The notes below the pieces were generated by a model. That model searched no databases and was not told the DNA's origin. It saw only the letters and a program-made list of their open reading frames with translations. The position numbers and the translations under genes are program-made. This document shows, in pieces, positions 44,439 through 52,735 of a stretch of 64,000 nucleotides of DNA. Within the stretch, counting starts at the first letter, position 1, and each line of letters starts with the position of its first letter. Source of the stretch: Desulfofalx alkaliphila DSM 12257 (GTDB taxonomy: Bacteria > Bacillota > Desulfotomaculia > Desulfotomaculales > Desulfohalotomaculaceae); the NCBI RefSeq assembly GCF_000711975.1, contig NZ_JONT01000003.1:1-64000 (forward strand). The letters run 5' to 3'.

Positions 44439-46301
44439 CTATTCCTCACTTTCATTCATGTACTCAGCATAATCCTTTAACACCATATAGGCAGCACCCT
44501 TGCTTATCCTGCCGCCCCTGGCTTCTATGTTATCCAACACCTGCTGCCGGTAAAAACCTTCTTCCATTAATAACTGCAGGGCCTGATCCTTGGGCAGGTC
44601 CTGCCCCCGGTAGCGGATTATCATATATGAAATGTCCCTTAAGGCCAAGGGCTTTCCTTCCACGTACAAATGGGGGCGCTCTATGCCCTCCGGCCCGGCC
44701 AGGCGGGTCACCCAGGACAGCAGGTTAATAAATTGTTCTTCGGGTATTTCATCGTCCAAATGGTATTGGTTTTTGTAGCCGCCAAACACCAAGCCCAGGC
44801 CGCGCACAAATTTCAAACCTTCATAGGCCCAATGGTCCGTTTCCGGCGCCGGGTAGTGAAAGGGCTCTATTTTCATGCCCTGCCCCCTAAGCCTTTCCCT
44901 CAACCTATCCATCAATTGCTTATCGTGGCATAACTGCCGCAGGCCCACCCCGGTTTCAAGGCTTAAGGCCGCCGCCGTGGCAGCTGCTTCCCCGGCGGCC
45001 ATACCCACCGGAATCACCCGGGCACTGCCGTGGGCCAGTGAGTCAAAGCTGGCGGAACGGCCCACCACCAAGAGCCCGTCCACACCCTGGGGCACAAAAC
45101 ACCGCAGGGGAATGCCGTACTGGGCGGGCGCACCCACCACCGCGCCGCGAAAGTCCGCAGCGGTGGCTTGAATGTCAATGGGATAGGAGCCATAGGCAAC
45201 GGCGTCGGGAAAGTCTTTGTTTTCCAGCACATCGTCCACAGTGAGCCGGTATTCACCATATATATGCCGCGATTCCCGCACATACAGCTCCGGGGCAAGG
45301 GCCATCAGCTGGGCATTTTTCAAGCCCGGTATCTTCTCCCTAAGGTACCGGACAATGTGCGGCAGCTCGGCCTCTGCCAGCCGATAGGCCTCTGCCAGTT
45401 CTTCTTCATCCAAAGGATTTATATCATACACATGCAGGGCATTAACCAAAAGGGTGCCGTCATTTTGCCGCCCTATGTTTAAACCCCTGATACCCACCTG
45501 TTCATTGTGGGACTGATATTGGTTCATCACTTCCCGAAAACCCCAGGCACTGACCAGGTTAATGCCGGCATGTTCGCCGGTTAACCTTTCCCACAGTAAA
45601 GCTGCACCCATGTGCAGCCAATCCAGGCGGGAGACATTTTTTAACTGAAAAACCGGGGTAACGGCCACATACCTGTCTTGGTAGCCCATGTCCTCTAAGG
45701 CAAGGCTGTAGGGTACACCGGCCGCTGCGGCCAGGTCTGCATCCTGGGTAGCATCTATCACCACCGGGGCGGTAAATTCCCGCCTCTTTCCGTCCTTATC
45801 GGTCAGGCTCACTCCGGTAACCGCCGGCAGGTGTTCACCTTCATTCACGATGGGCTCAATGTCATGGGCCTCTAACAGCAGGCTTAAATTGGGCTCATTT
45901 TCCACCATCCGGTTAAAAACCCGCTGGGCGGTATTAACGTCAAAGGAGTCCCCCTCCACCTGGTTAAAGAACTCCAAGAAGATACCCTTGTTCAATATTT
46001 CCTTGTTGGGGTCATAATTCATATCAATGGTGTTCAGCCAGCCCAGGGTCATCAAGCCACCCAAGACCGGCCGGTCATCCACCAACAGTGTGGTCAGCCC
46101 ATTTCTGGCCCCGGCCACCGCGGCAGCTATACCTTCGGGGTCACTGCCCACCACTATCAGCTGATAATTTTCTGCGGTAACCTCCGGCACCTGCGGCGGA
46201 AGCTGGGCTAAAGGGTCAGGCTCCGGAATTTGGGAGAGATAAAAGAGTGCAAGACCCAGTGCCAGCACTATGGTTATTAAAATAACGCATCTTCTTTTCA
46301 T
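44439..46301 (-). CDS. Membrane-anchored FAD-dependent oxidoreductase (copy 2)
   Basis: Paralogue of the next gene downstream, 620 residues from ATG 46301 (AGGAAG upstream). The N-terminus is an uncleaved helix (KRRCVILITIVLALGLALFY) followed by a Pro-rich linker. The FAD motif LIVVGSDPEGIAAAVAGARN, DATQDADLAAAAGVPYSLA and ARVIPVGMAAGEAAATAAAL are all kept. The C-terminal region again has an SLH-like segment, DHWAYEGLKFVRGLGL. The RR pair is not a good Tat motif, so how the flavin is loaded outside the membrane is unclear. Confidence 0.84.
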   Translation of the reverse strand: MKRRCVILITIVLALGLALFYLSQIPEPDPLAQLPPQVPEVTAENYQLIVVGSDPEGIAAAVAGARNGLTTLLVDDRPVLGGLMTLGWLNTIDMNYDPNKEILNKGIFLEFFNQVEGDSFDVNTAQRVFNRMVENEPNLSLLLEAHDIEPIVNEGEHLPAVTGVSLTDKDGKRREFTAPVVIDATQDADLAAAAGVPYSLALEDMGYQDRYVAVTPVFQLKNVSRLDWLHMGAALLWERLTGEHAGINLVSAWGFREVMNQYQSHNEQVGIRGLNIGRQNDGTLLVNALHVYDINPLDEEELAEAYRLAEAELPHIVRYLREKIPGLKNAQLMALAPELYVRESRHIYGEYRLTVDDVLENKDFPDAVAYGSYPIDIQATAADFRGAVVGAPAQYGIPLRCFVPQGVDGLLVVGRSASFDSLAHGSARVIPVGMAAGEAAATAAALSLETGVGLRQLCHDKQLMDRLRERLRGQGMKIEPFHYPAPETDHWAYEGLKFVRGLGLVFGGYKNQYHLDDEIPEEQFINLLSWVTRLAGPEGIERPHLYVEGKPLALRDISYMIIRYRGQDLPKDQALQLLMEEGFYRQQVLDNIEARGGRISKGAAYMVLKDYAEYMNESEE

Positions 46302-46314
46302 CAATCTTCCTACC

Positions 46315-46761
46315 TTAATAACTGATGGTACCCGCACCCTTATACATAATAATGATCTCTGTTTCTGCCTTAATACCCCGGCCGTCATCCCTGGGGATAA
46401 TCAGCATGTTGTTGCTGGGGATCTTTTGTCCGTTATGTACGTTGTCGCCCTTGGTCATATTAAGGATGCCGCTTTTAGAAGGATCAATACAGGTGGCCCG
46501 GCCGGAGCGCAGCACCACTTCAGTACCCGCTGCCCCCTCAAAAATACCCCCGGCCTTAATTTCTTCAATTTCCCAGCCGCCGGCAGCCGCCTGACCGCCA
46601 CCAAGGCCGGCCAACCGGTCACTGACATACCGTTCTACAAAACTGCGGGTTACCAGCGGGTCGGAAGAACTGCCGGGACTGCCGGAGTTGGCCCAACCAA
46701 AACCGGTATAGATTGCAGCCAAGAGTACCGCTATGCCAACAATGGCAATTATTCTCTTCAT
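46315..46761 (-). CDS. Small exported protein of unknown function
   Basis: A 148-residue protein with an N-terminal hydrophobic helix (1-23), a Gly/Ser linker, a short helix (DPLVTRSFVERYVSDRLAGL) and a beta-rich C-terminal part with VVLRSGRATCIDPSKSGILN. It ends 13 bases before the flavoprotein start, so it is probably first in that operon. No family is recognised. The single Cys is internal, so it is not a lipoprotein. Confidence 0.7.
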   Translation of the reverse strand: MKRIIAIVGIAVLLAAIYTGFGWANSGSPGSSSDPLVTRSFVERYVSDRLAGLGGGQAAAGGWEIEEIKAGGIFEGAAGTEVVLRSGRATCIDPSKSGILNMTKGDNVHNGQKIPSNNMLIIPRDDGRGIKAETEIIIMYKGAGTISY

Positions 46762-46884
46762 TAGTATGAACCTCCCCCTAAAAAACTACTCACCTATATG
46801 ACGCAGTTACACCCCAAAATGTTTCGACAAGCACCGCTAAAATACCTGCCAATTTCCTATAAAAACAAAGGCTTCCAGAAATAC

Positions 46885-46919
46885 GTAGGGACGGCTTCCC
46901 ACATGGAAACCGTCCCCTT
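46885..46919 (-). terminator. Palindromic terminator after the DUF4127 gene
   Basis: GGGACGG-C-TTCC / GGAA-A-CCGTCCC around a short loop, with a GTAGGGAC tag like that of the dispersed palindromes. It lies 3 bases after the DUF4127 stop. Confidence 0.65.
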
Positions 46920-46922
46920 AAA

Positions 46923-48494
46923 TCATGGTTTAACTTGCACATAAATATCAAAGGTGCGGTTCCAAGGCAGGGTTACCTTTACCTCACCGATATTGAACTC
47001 CGCCAGATGCTCCCTGGCAAAGTCATTTAACCTAACTTCCACTTCCCTTGTTACCTCTTCCCCGGCAGCACCCAAACGGTTACCGTCGGCCCCCAAGGCG
47101 GCAACCAGCTCCCGGTTAACTTGGCCCCTTACGTTGGCTTGGTAGCCCCAGTCGTCCAAAAGCCGCACCGCCAGCAAGTGTTTAGCAGCCTCCTGGTCCA
47201 TATATTCCGTCAGCAGTCCCTGGCTTAGGGCATAGCCCATGGCATTGCCGGCGGTGTTCCAGCCGCCGTAAGCATCAAGCTTGGCCAGGAGCCCCCGGCG
47301 GGCCAAGGAACTGAGCAAGGCATTGTCACTGCCATTGGAAAAGGAAACATCGGCCACCGCAATTCTGCTGGCCCGGGCCACATAGCCTTCAAGGTGGCTG
47401 ACAAGGTGCTCAATCACCTCATCTTCCGCTGCCACATTGCCCTTTTCCCCGGCCTCACCGGTGATGCCGTCCTCCGGGGTGTTTACCGCTAAAATTAAGT
47501 CTGCCTCCACAACACGGTCAGTGGGCCTTGCACCGGCGGCATAAATATGGGCCTCAATGTTTTGCCATATTTGCTGATCCTCATATCTGGGTATTGTTTC
47601 TTTCCCTACCCCCAGGGCATAGTGCACAAAAACCCGGGGTTCCCTTTGCTGGCTTTGGTTCACCGCCCTGGTTAAGAGGACCAGGCCCACTTCGTCAGCG
47701 CCGGGAAAAGAGACATATTTATCCGCCGGCAAGCCCGCAGCCACTTGGGCCAGCTGGCGGTACTCCCTGCTGCTCTGCGAATAAGATGCGGTGTCGTCCC
47801 GGCATAAAATGAAGAAATCAATTGTGCCCTGCCGGGTTAAGTTAATCAACTCTTGGTTTACCGCAAAGTTTTTATGCCGTCGGGCCATCCAATCGTCCCA
47901 CACCTCCAAAGGCACCTCTTGCAGAAGCCTACTTAACTGCCGCTCCTCCGGCGCAGAAAGCCCCTCCCTTTCAGCCTTATCCTGCAGGGCAGTAATGTTA
48001 AAGATGCGGCTGCCGTAGGTGGCGTAATAATCCGGCTCGGCAAGGTCGGTATTGGCCCTATGGGTGCGCATCACCGTATCAAAAACATACAACTGTACGT
48101 CAGCGTTTATTTCCTTTATCTTAGCAAAGTTATCCACCATCTGGGTTAGATAATCCTCCCCCAGGGAGTGAATGCGGGAGGGGGTAAGGCCGCCGTAAAC
48201 CATGGTGTCGGCAGAAAGCACAATATAGTGCGCATCGGGGGCCCTGTCAAAAACCCACTGCCACAGCTTGGCTGTATCTGCCGGCCGCTTTATTTTCGGC
48301 AGCAGCTCCGCCGGCGGAGCGACCAATTCTATAGAATGCTCCGCAAAGTTAAGGGTTTCCACAACATAAGCATAGTTTACCGGCCGCTCATCCAGGGGCA
48401 CATAAAGAATTTTTTCTTTACCGTCTGCCTTGGCGGTGCACCCGGCGGCTATGACAATTAAAATAGACAAAAGCAGGCAAAATATTTTTTTCAA
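46923..48494 (-). CDS. DUF4127 family lipoprotein
   Basis: A 523-residue protein with a lipoprotein signal (LLSILIVIAAGC, lipobox AAGC near residues 16-19). The family core shows VPLDERPVNYAYV near 34-46, SADTMVYGGLTPSRIHSLG near 94-112, and LCRDDTASYSQSSREY near 228-243. The family is secreted, of unknown activity, and has conserved Asp/Arg/His residues that suggest an enzyme, possibly a hydrolase; that is inference. It stands between the exported oxidoreductases and LCP. Confidence 0.88.
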   Translation of the reverse strand: MKKIFCLLLSILIVIAAGCTAKADGKEKILYVPLDERPVNYAYVVETLNFAEHSIELVAPPAELLPKIKRPADTAKLWQWVFDRAPDAHYIVLSADTMVYGGLTPSRIHSLGEDYLTQMVDNFAKIKEINADVQLYVFDTVMRTHRANTDLAEPDYYATYGSRIFNITALQDKAEREGLSAPEERQLSRLLQEVPLEVWDDWMARRHKNFAVNQELINLTRQGTIDFFILCRDDTASYSQSSREYRQLAQVAAGLPADKYVSFPGADEVGLVLLTRAVNQSQQREPRVFVHYALGVGKETIPRYEDQQIWQNIEAHIYAAGARPTDRVVEADLILAVNTPEDGITGEAGEKGNVAAEDEVIEHLVSHLEGYVARASRIAVADVSFSNGSDNALLSSLARRGLLAKLDAYGGWNTAGNAMGYALSQGLLTEYMDQEAAKHLLAVRLLDDWGYQANVRGQVNRELVAALGADGNRLGAAGEEVTREVEVRLNDFAREHLAEFNIGEVKVTLPWNRTFDIYVQVKP

Positions 48495-48513
48495 AGCAGC
48501 TCACCTCATAGAT

Positions 48514-48536
48514 AAACCCAGGCGTTGCCTGGGTTT
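48514..48536 (-). terminator. Terminator of the LCP gene
   Basis: Perfect stem AAACCCAGGC/GCCTGGGTTT with a 3-base loop, between LCP and the DUF4127 gene. Confidence 0.85.
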
Positions 48537-48552
48537 CTTATCTTTAATTATA

Positions 48553-49749
48553 TCATTGTACTTCATCGTTCGAAGGCAGCCATGGGGTTGTGTCGTCATT
48601 GCTTTCCGGCTGTGCCGGTTCCGGTGCTGTACCTGTGTCTTCATCCTTTACCGGATTATCCCCTTCTTCGGTTTCCTCTTCCGGTTTGTTCGTTTCACCC
48701 ACAGGTTCCGCATCACTGCCCTGCACCTCTTGCTCAGTGTTCACATCCTTATTCTCGTCCTTTCGCTCTTCCTGCTTTTGGGCCGGGGGCGGTGTCGGTT
48801 TGGTGTTCTGCACAATGGTGGTACCTTGAATTACATCTAAGGTTTTACCTTCAAACAGGGCCATTACAGCCTGGTGAGCATCTTCCGGCTCCACAAACCA
48901 ATAACTGATGCCGTCTATATCCGCAAAACGCCCGGGCAGTGTTTGGGTAACTATTTCAGCACTGCCAAAGTTGGCAGCTGCCTTAGCCAGTCTTATCATT
49001 TGACTTACACCAAGGTTAGTCTCCACGGCATCGTTAATGGCCGGCACCAACCTGTGTATCTTGGTGACAGTGCTGGGCTGCAGCATCTGCTGGGCAAGGG
49101 CCTTTAAAAACCGCTGCTGCTGTTCTGCCCGTTCAATGTCACCGTTTGGGTAATTGCGGAAGCGCACCAGCTGCAGGGCCTTGTCTCCATCCAGTACCTG
49201 CTGGCCCTCTTTGAGTTCGATGCGGGTTCCATCCACGGGGTCATAATATCTCATATCCCGGTCTACGTAATAATCTACGCCGCCAATGGCATCCACTATA
49301 CCCTTAAAGCCGTTGAAGTTAGTTAATACATAATAGTCTATATCGACCCCCAAGAGCTTAGATACCGCTTCACTGGCCAGTTCCGGCCCGCCAAATACGT
49401 TGGCTGCGTTAATTTTATCATTGCCGTAGCCGGGTATCTGTACCCTGGTATCTCTGGGTATTGACAGCATGGACATTTGGTTGGACTCTTTATCTATGCT
49501 GACAAAGATAATCGAGTCGGTGCGGGCCACAGCTTCACCGTCCCGGGCATCCATACCCAACAGCAGGAAGTTTAGCCGCTCATTTAAGATGTCCTTATCG
49601 TCTTTTTCATCGTCATTAACTACACTGGTGGGATGTTTGGGGAAGAAAAATTCCGTTGCCACTGCGTAACCGACAAAAAAGACCCCTACCATCAGTAAGG
49701 AAAATATTATTAAAGGAAGTTTTTTCTTAATCCTAATTTTTTTCGCCAC
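48553..49749 (-). CDS. LytR-CpsA-Psr (LCP) family wall polymer ligase
   Basis: LCP enzymes join undecaprenyl-linked polymers to peptidoglycan on the outer face of the membrane. The 398-residue protein has a basic N-terminus and one helix (about 12-32), then the LCP domain with RTDSIIFVSIDKESNQMSML, SIPRDTRVQIPGYGNDKINA and VRFRNYPNGDIERAEQQQRF, which include the phosphate-binding Arg and metal-binding Asp residues. The tail (about 305-398) is Glu/Pro/Asp-rich and disordered. The GTG start at 49749 follows AAGGGGTG. Next upstream is TagA. Confidence 0.95.
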   Translation of the reverse strand: MAKKIRIKKKLPLIIFSLLMVGVFFVGYAVATEFFFPKHPTSVVNDDEKDDKDILNERLNFLLLGMDARDGEAVARTDSIIFVSIDKESNQMSMLSIPRDTRVQIPGYGNDKINAANVFGGPELASEAVSKLLGVDIDYYVLTNFNGFKGIVDAIGGVDYYVDRDMRYYDPVDGTRIELKEGQQVLDGDKALQLVRFRNYPNGDIERAEQQQRFLKALAQQMLQPSTVTKIHRLVPAINDAVETNLGVSQMIRLAKAAANFGSAEIVTQTLPGRFADIDGISYWFVEPEDAHQAVMALFEGKTLDVIQGTTIVQNTKPTPPPAQKQEERKDENKDVNTEQEVQGSDAEPVGETNKPEEETEEGDNPVKDEDTGTAPEPAQPESNDDTTPWLPSNDEVQ

Positions 49750-49880
49750 TTTTACACCCCTTTCTCGCGGTGCCTAATAAGACTATTTTATCGCAGGTTA
49801 GTTAATAATTCAACCACAAGCTAAGGCTCCTTATGTATAGGACGGGGCAAGCACCAAAAAGGTTCTCAATTTTTTTGTTT

Positions 49881-50609
49881 TTATGCCTTCCACACATACC
49901 TTTTTATAACCAGGGCTGCAAACTTAGGCAGCACCAACTGCCGCCTAAATCGGGACGGTTCCTTTACCAGCCGGTACAGCCATTCTATTTTCATCCTTTG
50001 GGCCCACAGGGGTGCCCGCTCTTTACGGCCGGATATCACATCAAAACTGCCGCCCACCCCCATGGCCACCGGCACACCCATCTTTGGCTGGTGCCTGGCA
50101 ATCCACTCCTCCTGCCGGGGCATGCCCAGGGCCACAAAAAGCAGGTGGGGTTTTGCCTCACAGATTAAATCCACAATCCGCCGGCTTTCGCCGTCGGTAA
50201 AGTAGCCGTGGTGGGTGCCGACTATGTCCAGGCCGGGAAACTGCTCCTTTAGTTTCTCTCCGGCCTCTTGGGCCACCCCCGGGGATGCCCCCAATAAAAA
50301 GACCCGCCAGCCCTCATAATCTCCCCGGGCACACAGGCGCAGCATTAAGTCAATGCCGGTAACCCGCTCGGGCACCGGTGTGCCGGCCATTTTGGCAGCC
50401 CAAACAATGCCGGTGCCGTCGGCGGTAACCAAGTCCACCCGGTTGACCAAATCAAGCAAGTCCTGCCGTCCTTGGGCCCGGTACAAATATTCCGGGTTTA
50501 ATGTAATCACCTGGTGGGGCCGGCCGCTCTTGACAAACCCAGCCAACTTATCCACCGTTTCATTCATATTTAAGGCATCAATGTAGGCGCCCAGCAGCTC
50601 AATTCGCAA
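49881..50609 (-). CDS. WecG/TagA/CpsF family glycosyltransferase
   Basis: Adds the second sugar (ManNAc-type) to the lipid-linked intermediate made by TagO-type enzymes. About 242 residues with the family blocks VITLNPEYLYRAQ, DLVTADGTGIVWAAK, RVFLLGASPGVAQEAGEKL and KPHLLFVALGMPRQEEWIA. The TTG at 50609 is 9 bases after GGAGG and gives RIELLGAYID at the N-terminus; a TTG at 50615 is too close to the ribosome site. LCP lies downstream. Confidence 0.95.
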   Translation of the reverse strand: MRIELLGAYIDALNMNETVDKLAGFVKSGRPHQVITLNPEYLYRAQGRQDLLDLVNRVDLVTADGTGIVWAAKMAGTPVPERVTGIDLMLRLCARGDYEGWRVFLLGASPGVAQEAGEKLKEQFPGLDIVGTHHGYFTDGESRRIVDLICEAKPHLLFVALGMPRQEEWIARHQPKMGVPVAMGVGGSFDVISGRKERAPLWAQRMKIEWLYRLVKEPSRFRRQLVLPKFAALVIKRYVWKA

Positions 50610-50732
50610 TGTCAAATCCCTCCATGGCTCACAGCATCAAAGTCATAAATTACATCCAGTTACTTTACTTTTTTAATATTACCACTCTTTTACTGCCCTT
50701 ACAAATCTCTTGCGGCCACCTGACACAAAAAA

Positions 50733-50749
50733 GGCGGACAGAGTCCGCC
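50733..50749 (-). terminator. Terminator of the 86-residue protein gene
   Basis: Stem GGCGGAC/GTCCGCC with a 3-base loop and TTTTTTG after it on the minus strand. Confidence 0.88.
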
Positions 50750-50750
50750 A

Positions 50751-51011
50751 CTAGAAATTAAACATCTTTATTACTGAAGCCTCCGGCGGTTCTTCTTGGT
50801 CTTCCACCAGGCTGAAAATTTCTTCCTCTTCCGCCCCCATAATTGCCACCTCAACCGGCCGGTCGGGCTTATACTTTCGCAGTTCAATTAAGTTTTCATT
50901 GGTTAAATCAATATCCCCCAGCGTTACCTTAATACACTGCTCACCGCTGCCGGCCATTATTTTATTGTAGATTTCTATTTTTTTAATGCAGGCCTTAAAT
51001 TTTGCACCCAT
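50751..51011 (-). CDS. Small protein of unknown function, translation start shared with DUF2922
   Basis: An 86-residue protein, MGAKFKACIKKIEIYNKI at the start, then VTLGDIDLTNENLIELRKYK and an acidic end. No family is recognised. The 18 bases around its start codon (51004-51021) are identical to those of the DUF2922 gene at 53554-53571, which suggests recent copying or shared control. It is next to the peptidase and YvrJ genes and has its own terminator. Confidence 0.65.
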   Translation of the reverse strand: MGAKFKACIKKIEIYNKIMAGSGEQCIKVTLGDIDLTNENLIELRKYKPDRPVEVAIMGAEEEEIFSLVEDQEEPPEASVIKMFNF

Positions 51012-51072
51012 TGGACCTTCCCCCCTTTACCTATAGCCCCCAAAAGGGCAAATTCGTACTACCCTTTACCGC

Positions 51073-51636
51073 CTAACCTCTCCACCTTGCCAAGTGGCCA
51101 AGCCGCACATCCACATGGGTAAAACTGCTGTACCTGCCCACCCCAGGAAAGCCCAGGCCTTCGGCAGCCGACGCCACCTTTTCCGGTGCAGTGCCCTGCA
51201 CCCTTATGTCGGCGGCATTGCCCAGCACATGTTCACTGCCGGTGGCCCCGCCCACCCGGCGGTTGTGCTGTGGGCAGCGATAGCCCGATGTAATTACCAC
51301 CGGATAATTGCCCAAGCCGGACCGCAGCCGCTCTAACAGGTGCACCAGGCGGATATTTATCTTTAACCTTCCGCAGCAGGGGCAGGCAAACTCCCCCTCT
51401 TTAAAGTTGGCGGTAAGCCTTCTCTTCTGTACCGCCGGGCCGCCGCCCAGCAGCTGCAGGGCCCGCCGGCTTTCTTCCCCCACAATGCCGTCCATGGATA
51501 AACCGCAGTAACCCTGTAGAGCCAGCACGGCATCTTTGGTCAGCGGGCCAAAGATGCCATCCGCCGGCCCGGGCTTAAAGCCTGCCGCCGCCAGCTGCCT
51601 TTGCAGTTCTACCACTTCACTGCCTTTACTTCCCAT
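51073..51636 (-). CDS. Peptidoglycan-binding M15 peptidase (endolysin-like)
   Basis: A 187-residue wall hydrolase without a signal peptide. Residues about 1-60 form a PG_binding_1 domain (GSKGSEVVELQRQLAAAGF, then FGPLTKDAVLALQGYCGL). The catalytic M15 domain follows (about 75-187), with the substrate and zinc motifs ITSGYRCPQHNRRVGG, GSEHVLGNAADI (His, Asp) and FTHVDVR (His). Such D-Ala-D-Ala carboxypeptidase domains are common in phage endolysins. The gene starts 12 bases after the YvrJ stop. Lack of a signal peptide fits a holin-dependent enzyme. Confidence 0.88.
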   Translation of the reverse strand: MGSKGSEVVELQRQLAAAGFKPGPADGIFGPLTKDAVLALQGYCGLSMDGIVGEESRRALQLLGGGPAVQKRRLTANFKEGEFACPCCGRLKINIRLVHLLERLRSGLGNYPVVITSGYRCPQHNRRVGGATGSEHVLGNAADIRVQGTAPEKVASAAEGLGFPGVGRYSSFTHVDVRLGHLARWRG

Positions 51637-51646
51637 TTGCAGCACA

Positions 51647-51835
51647 CTACCACTTCCCGTCAACTATCTTCTTTAAATGTTCCACATCTATATCAGACTG
51701 CCTGGCTACCACCATGGTTAGCAAAGTCACCGACCGCTGCAGATCCCTTATGACCGGCTCCATTCTCACCAAGAGGTAGCCGGCAATTACCATGGGAAAG
51801 CCGTAGTTGCCAATGGCTTGCAGTAGTTCTTCCAT
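51647..51835 (-). CDS. YvrJ family holin-like peptide
   Basis: A 62-residue protein with one hydrophobic helix (NYGFPMVIAGYLLVRME, about 9-25) followed by an amphipathic helical tail with RSVTLLTMVVARQSDIDVEH. This matches the YvrJ family, which commonly neighbours DUF1659 and DUF2922 genes. It resembles small phage holins in size and topology. It directly precedes the M15 peptidase. Confidence 0.85.
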   Translation of the reverse strand: MEELLQAIGNYGFPMVIAGYLLVRMEPVIRDLQRSVTLLTMVVARQSDIDVEHLKKIVDGKW

Positions 51836-51915
51836 GATATATCACCTCTTTACCTATTGCCTTCGGGAAGGGTAATTTCGTAGCCCAAATCTTGGCCGCC
51901 CAGGGCAAATAAAAA

Positions 51916-51942
51916 GAAAGCTTGGGAACAACCCCAGCTTTC
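51916..51942 (-). terminator. Terminator of the stalk-domain protein gene
   Basis: Stem GAAAGCT/AGCTTTC with an inner GGG/CCC step and TTTTTATTT on the minus strand. Confidence 0.82.
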
Positions 51943-51961
51943 TCTTTTCGCAGCTAATTTT

Positions 51962-52528
51962 TTATTTTTCTTCATCCTCTTCTACTTCTTCGTCTTCGTC
52001 TTCTTCTTCATCTTCCTCTTCTTCATCTTCTTCGTCGTCTAATGCTTCTTCATCATCCAGTTCCTCATCATCTAACTCTTCTTCTTCATCTAATTCTTCT
52101 TCATCTAGTTCTTCTTCATCTTCAATGTCAATGATGTCAATGCGTTTTTCATTAGCAATCCAATTAACTTCTTTACCTAGGCTTTCGGCAACAAAGCGCA
52201 AGGGCACATAGGTGCTGCCGTCAATTAATTGGGCCGGTACATCTAACTTCATCTCTTTGCCGTCAACTTTGGCAACCGGGTTGTCTATTTGCAGCCAAAT
52301 ATCACCGGAAGTAATGGACTTATTTTCAGCATTCCAATTAACTTCCTGATCCAGCGCTTCAAAAACAACCCTTAAAGGCAGAAGGGTTCTGCCGTCCTTA
52401 ACAATAGCAGGTTTTTCTGTAACTAATTGGTCTCCGTTAATATAGATGGACGGTGACGCTGCCATGGCTAGGCTGGTACTGAAGAAGAAAATACATAAAG
52501 TTAAAAGTGTGATTAGTCTCTTTTTCAT
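51962..52528 (-). CDS. Exported stalk-domain protein with acidic repeat tail
   Basis: A 188-residue protein with a signal peptide (1-23, ending AMA), then two copper-amine-oxidase N-terminal-like repeats (about 27-135: LLPLRVVFEALDQEVNWN and YVPLRFVAESLGKEVNW). Residues about 137-188 are only Asp and Glu with occasional Leu, Val, Ala and Lys, in repeats of EELDEEE/DDEE. The DNA of the tail is a TCTTCATC-type repeat prone to slippage. The protein has no other domain, so it may act by binding cations or cell-wall parts. Confidence 0.85.
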   Translation of the reverse strand: MKKRLITLLTLCIFFFSTSLAMAASPSIYINGDQLVTEKPAIVKDGRTLLPLRVVFEALDQEVNWNAENKSITSGDIWLQIDNPVAKVDGKEMKLDVPAQLIDGSTYVPLRFVAESLGKEVNWIANEKRIDIIDIEDEEELDEEELDEEEELDDEELDDEEALDDEEDEEEEDEEEDEDEEVEEDEEK

Positions 52529-52735
52529 CTCTTACCTTTTCCCCCTCTTATAATTTTTATAAAATTAACTTGCTATTCTGTACTAATGCTGTTTTTGACA
52601 ACCCCCTTCCTATTGGTTTACTAAAAACTAGTTTGACGTTTTATGTAAAAATCCTTCCAGAACATAGATAAATCCCAGACAGGAGATAATATTTATGGAA
52701 TTTTGCAAATATTTTTCGATTTAGGGGGGTTGGTC

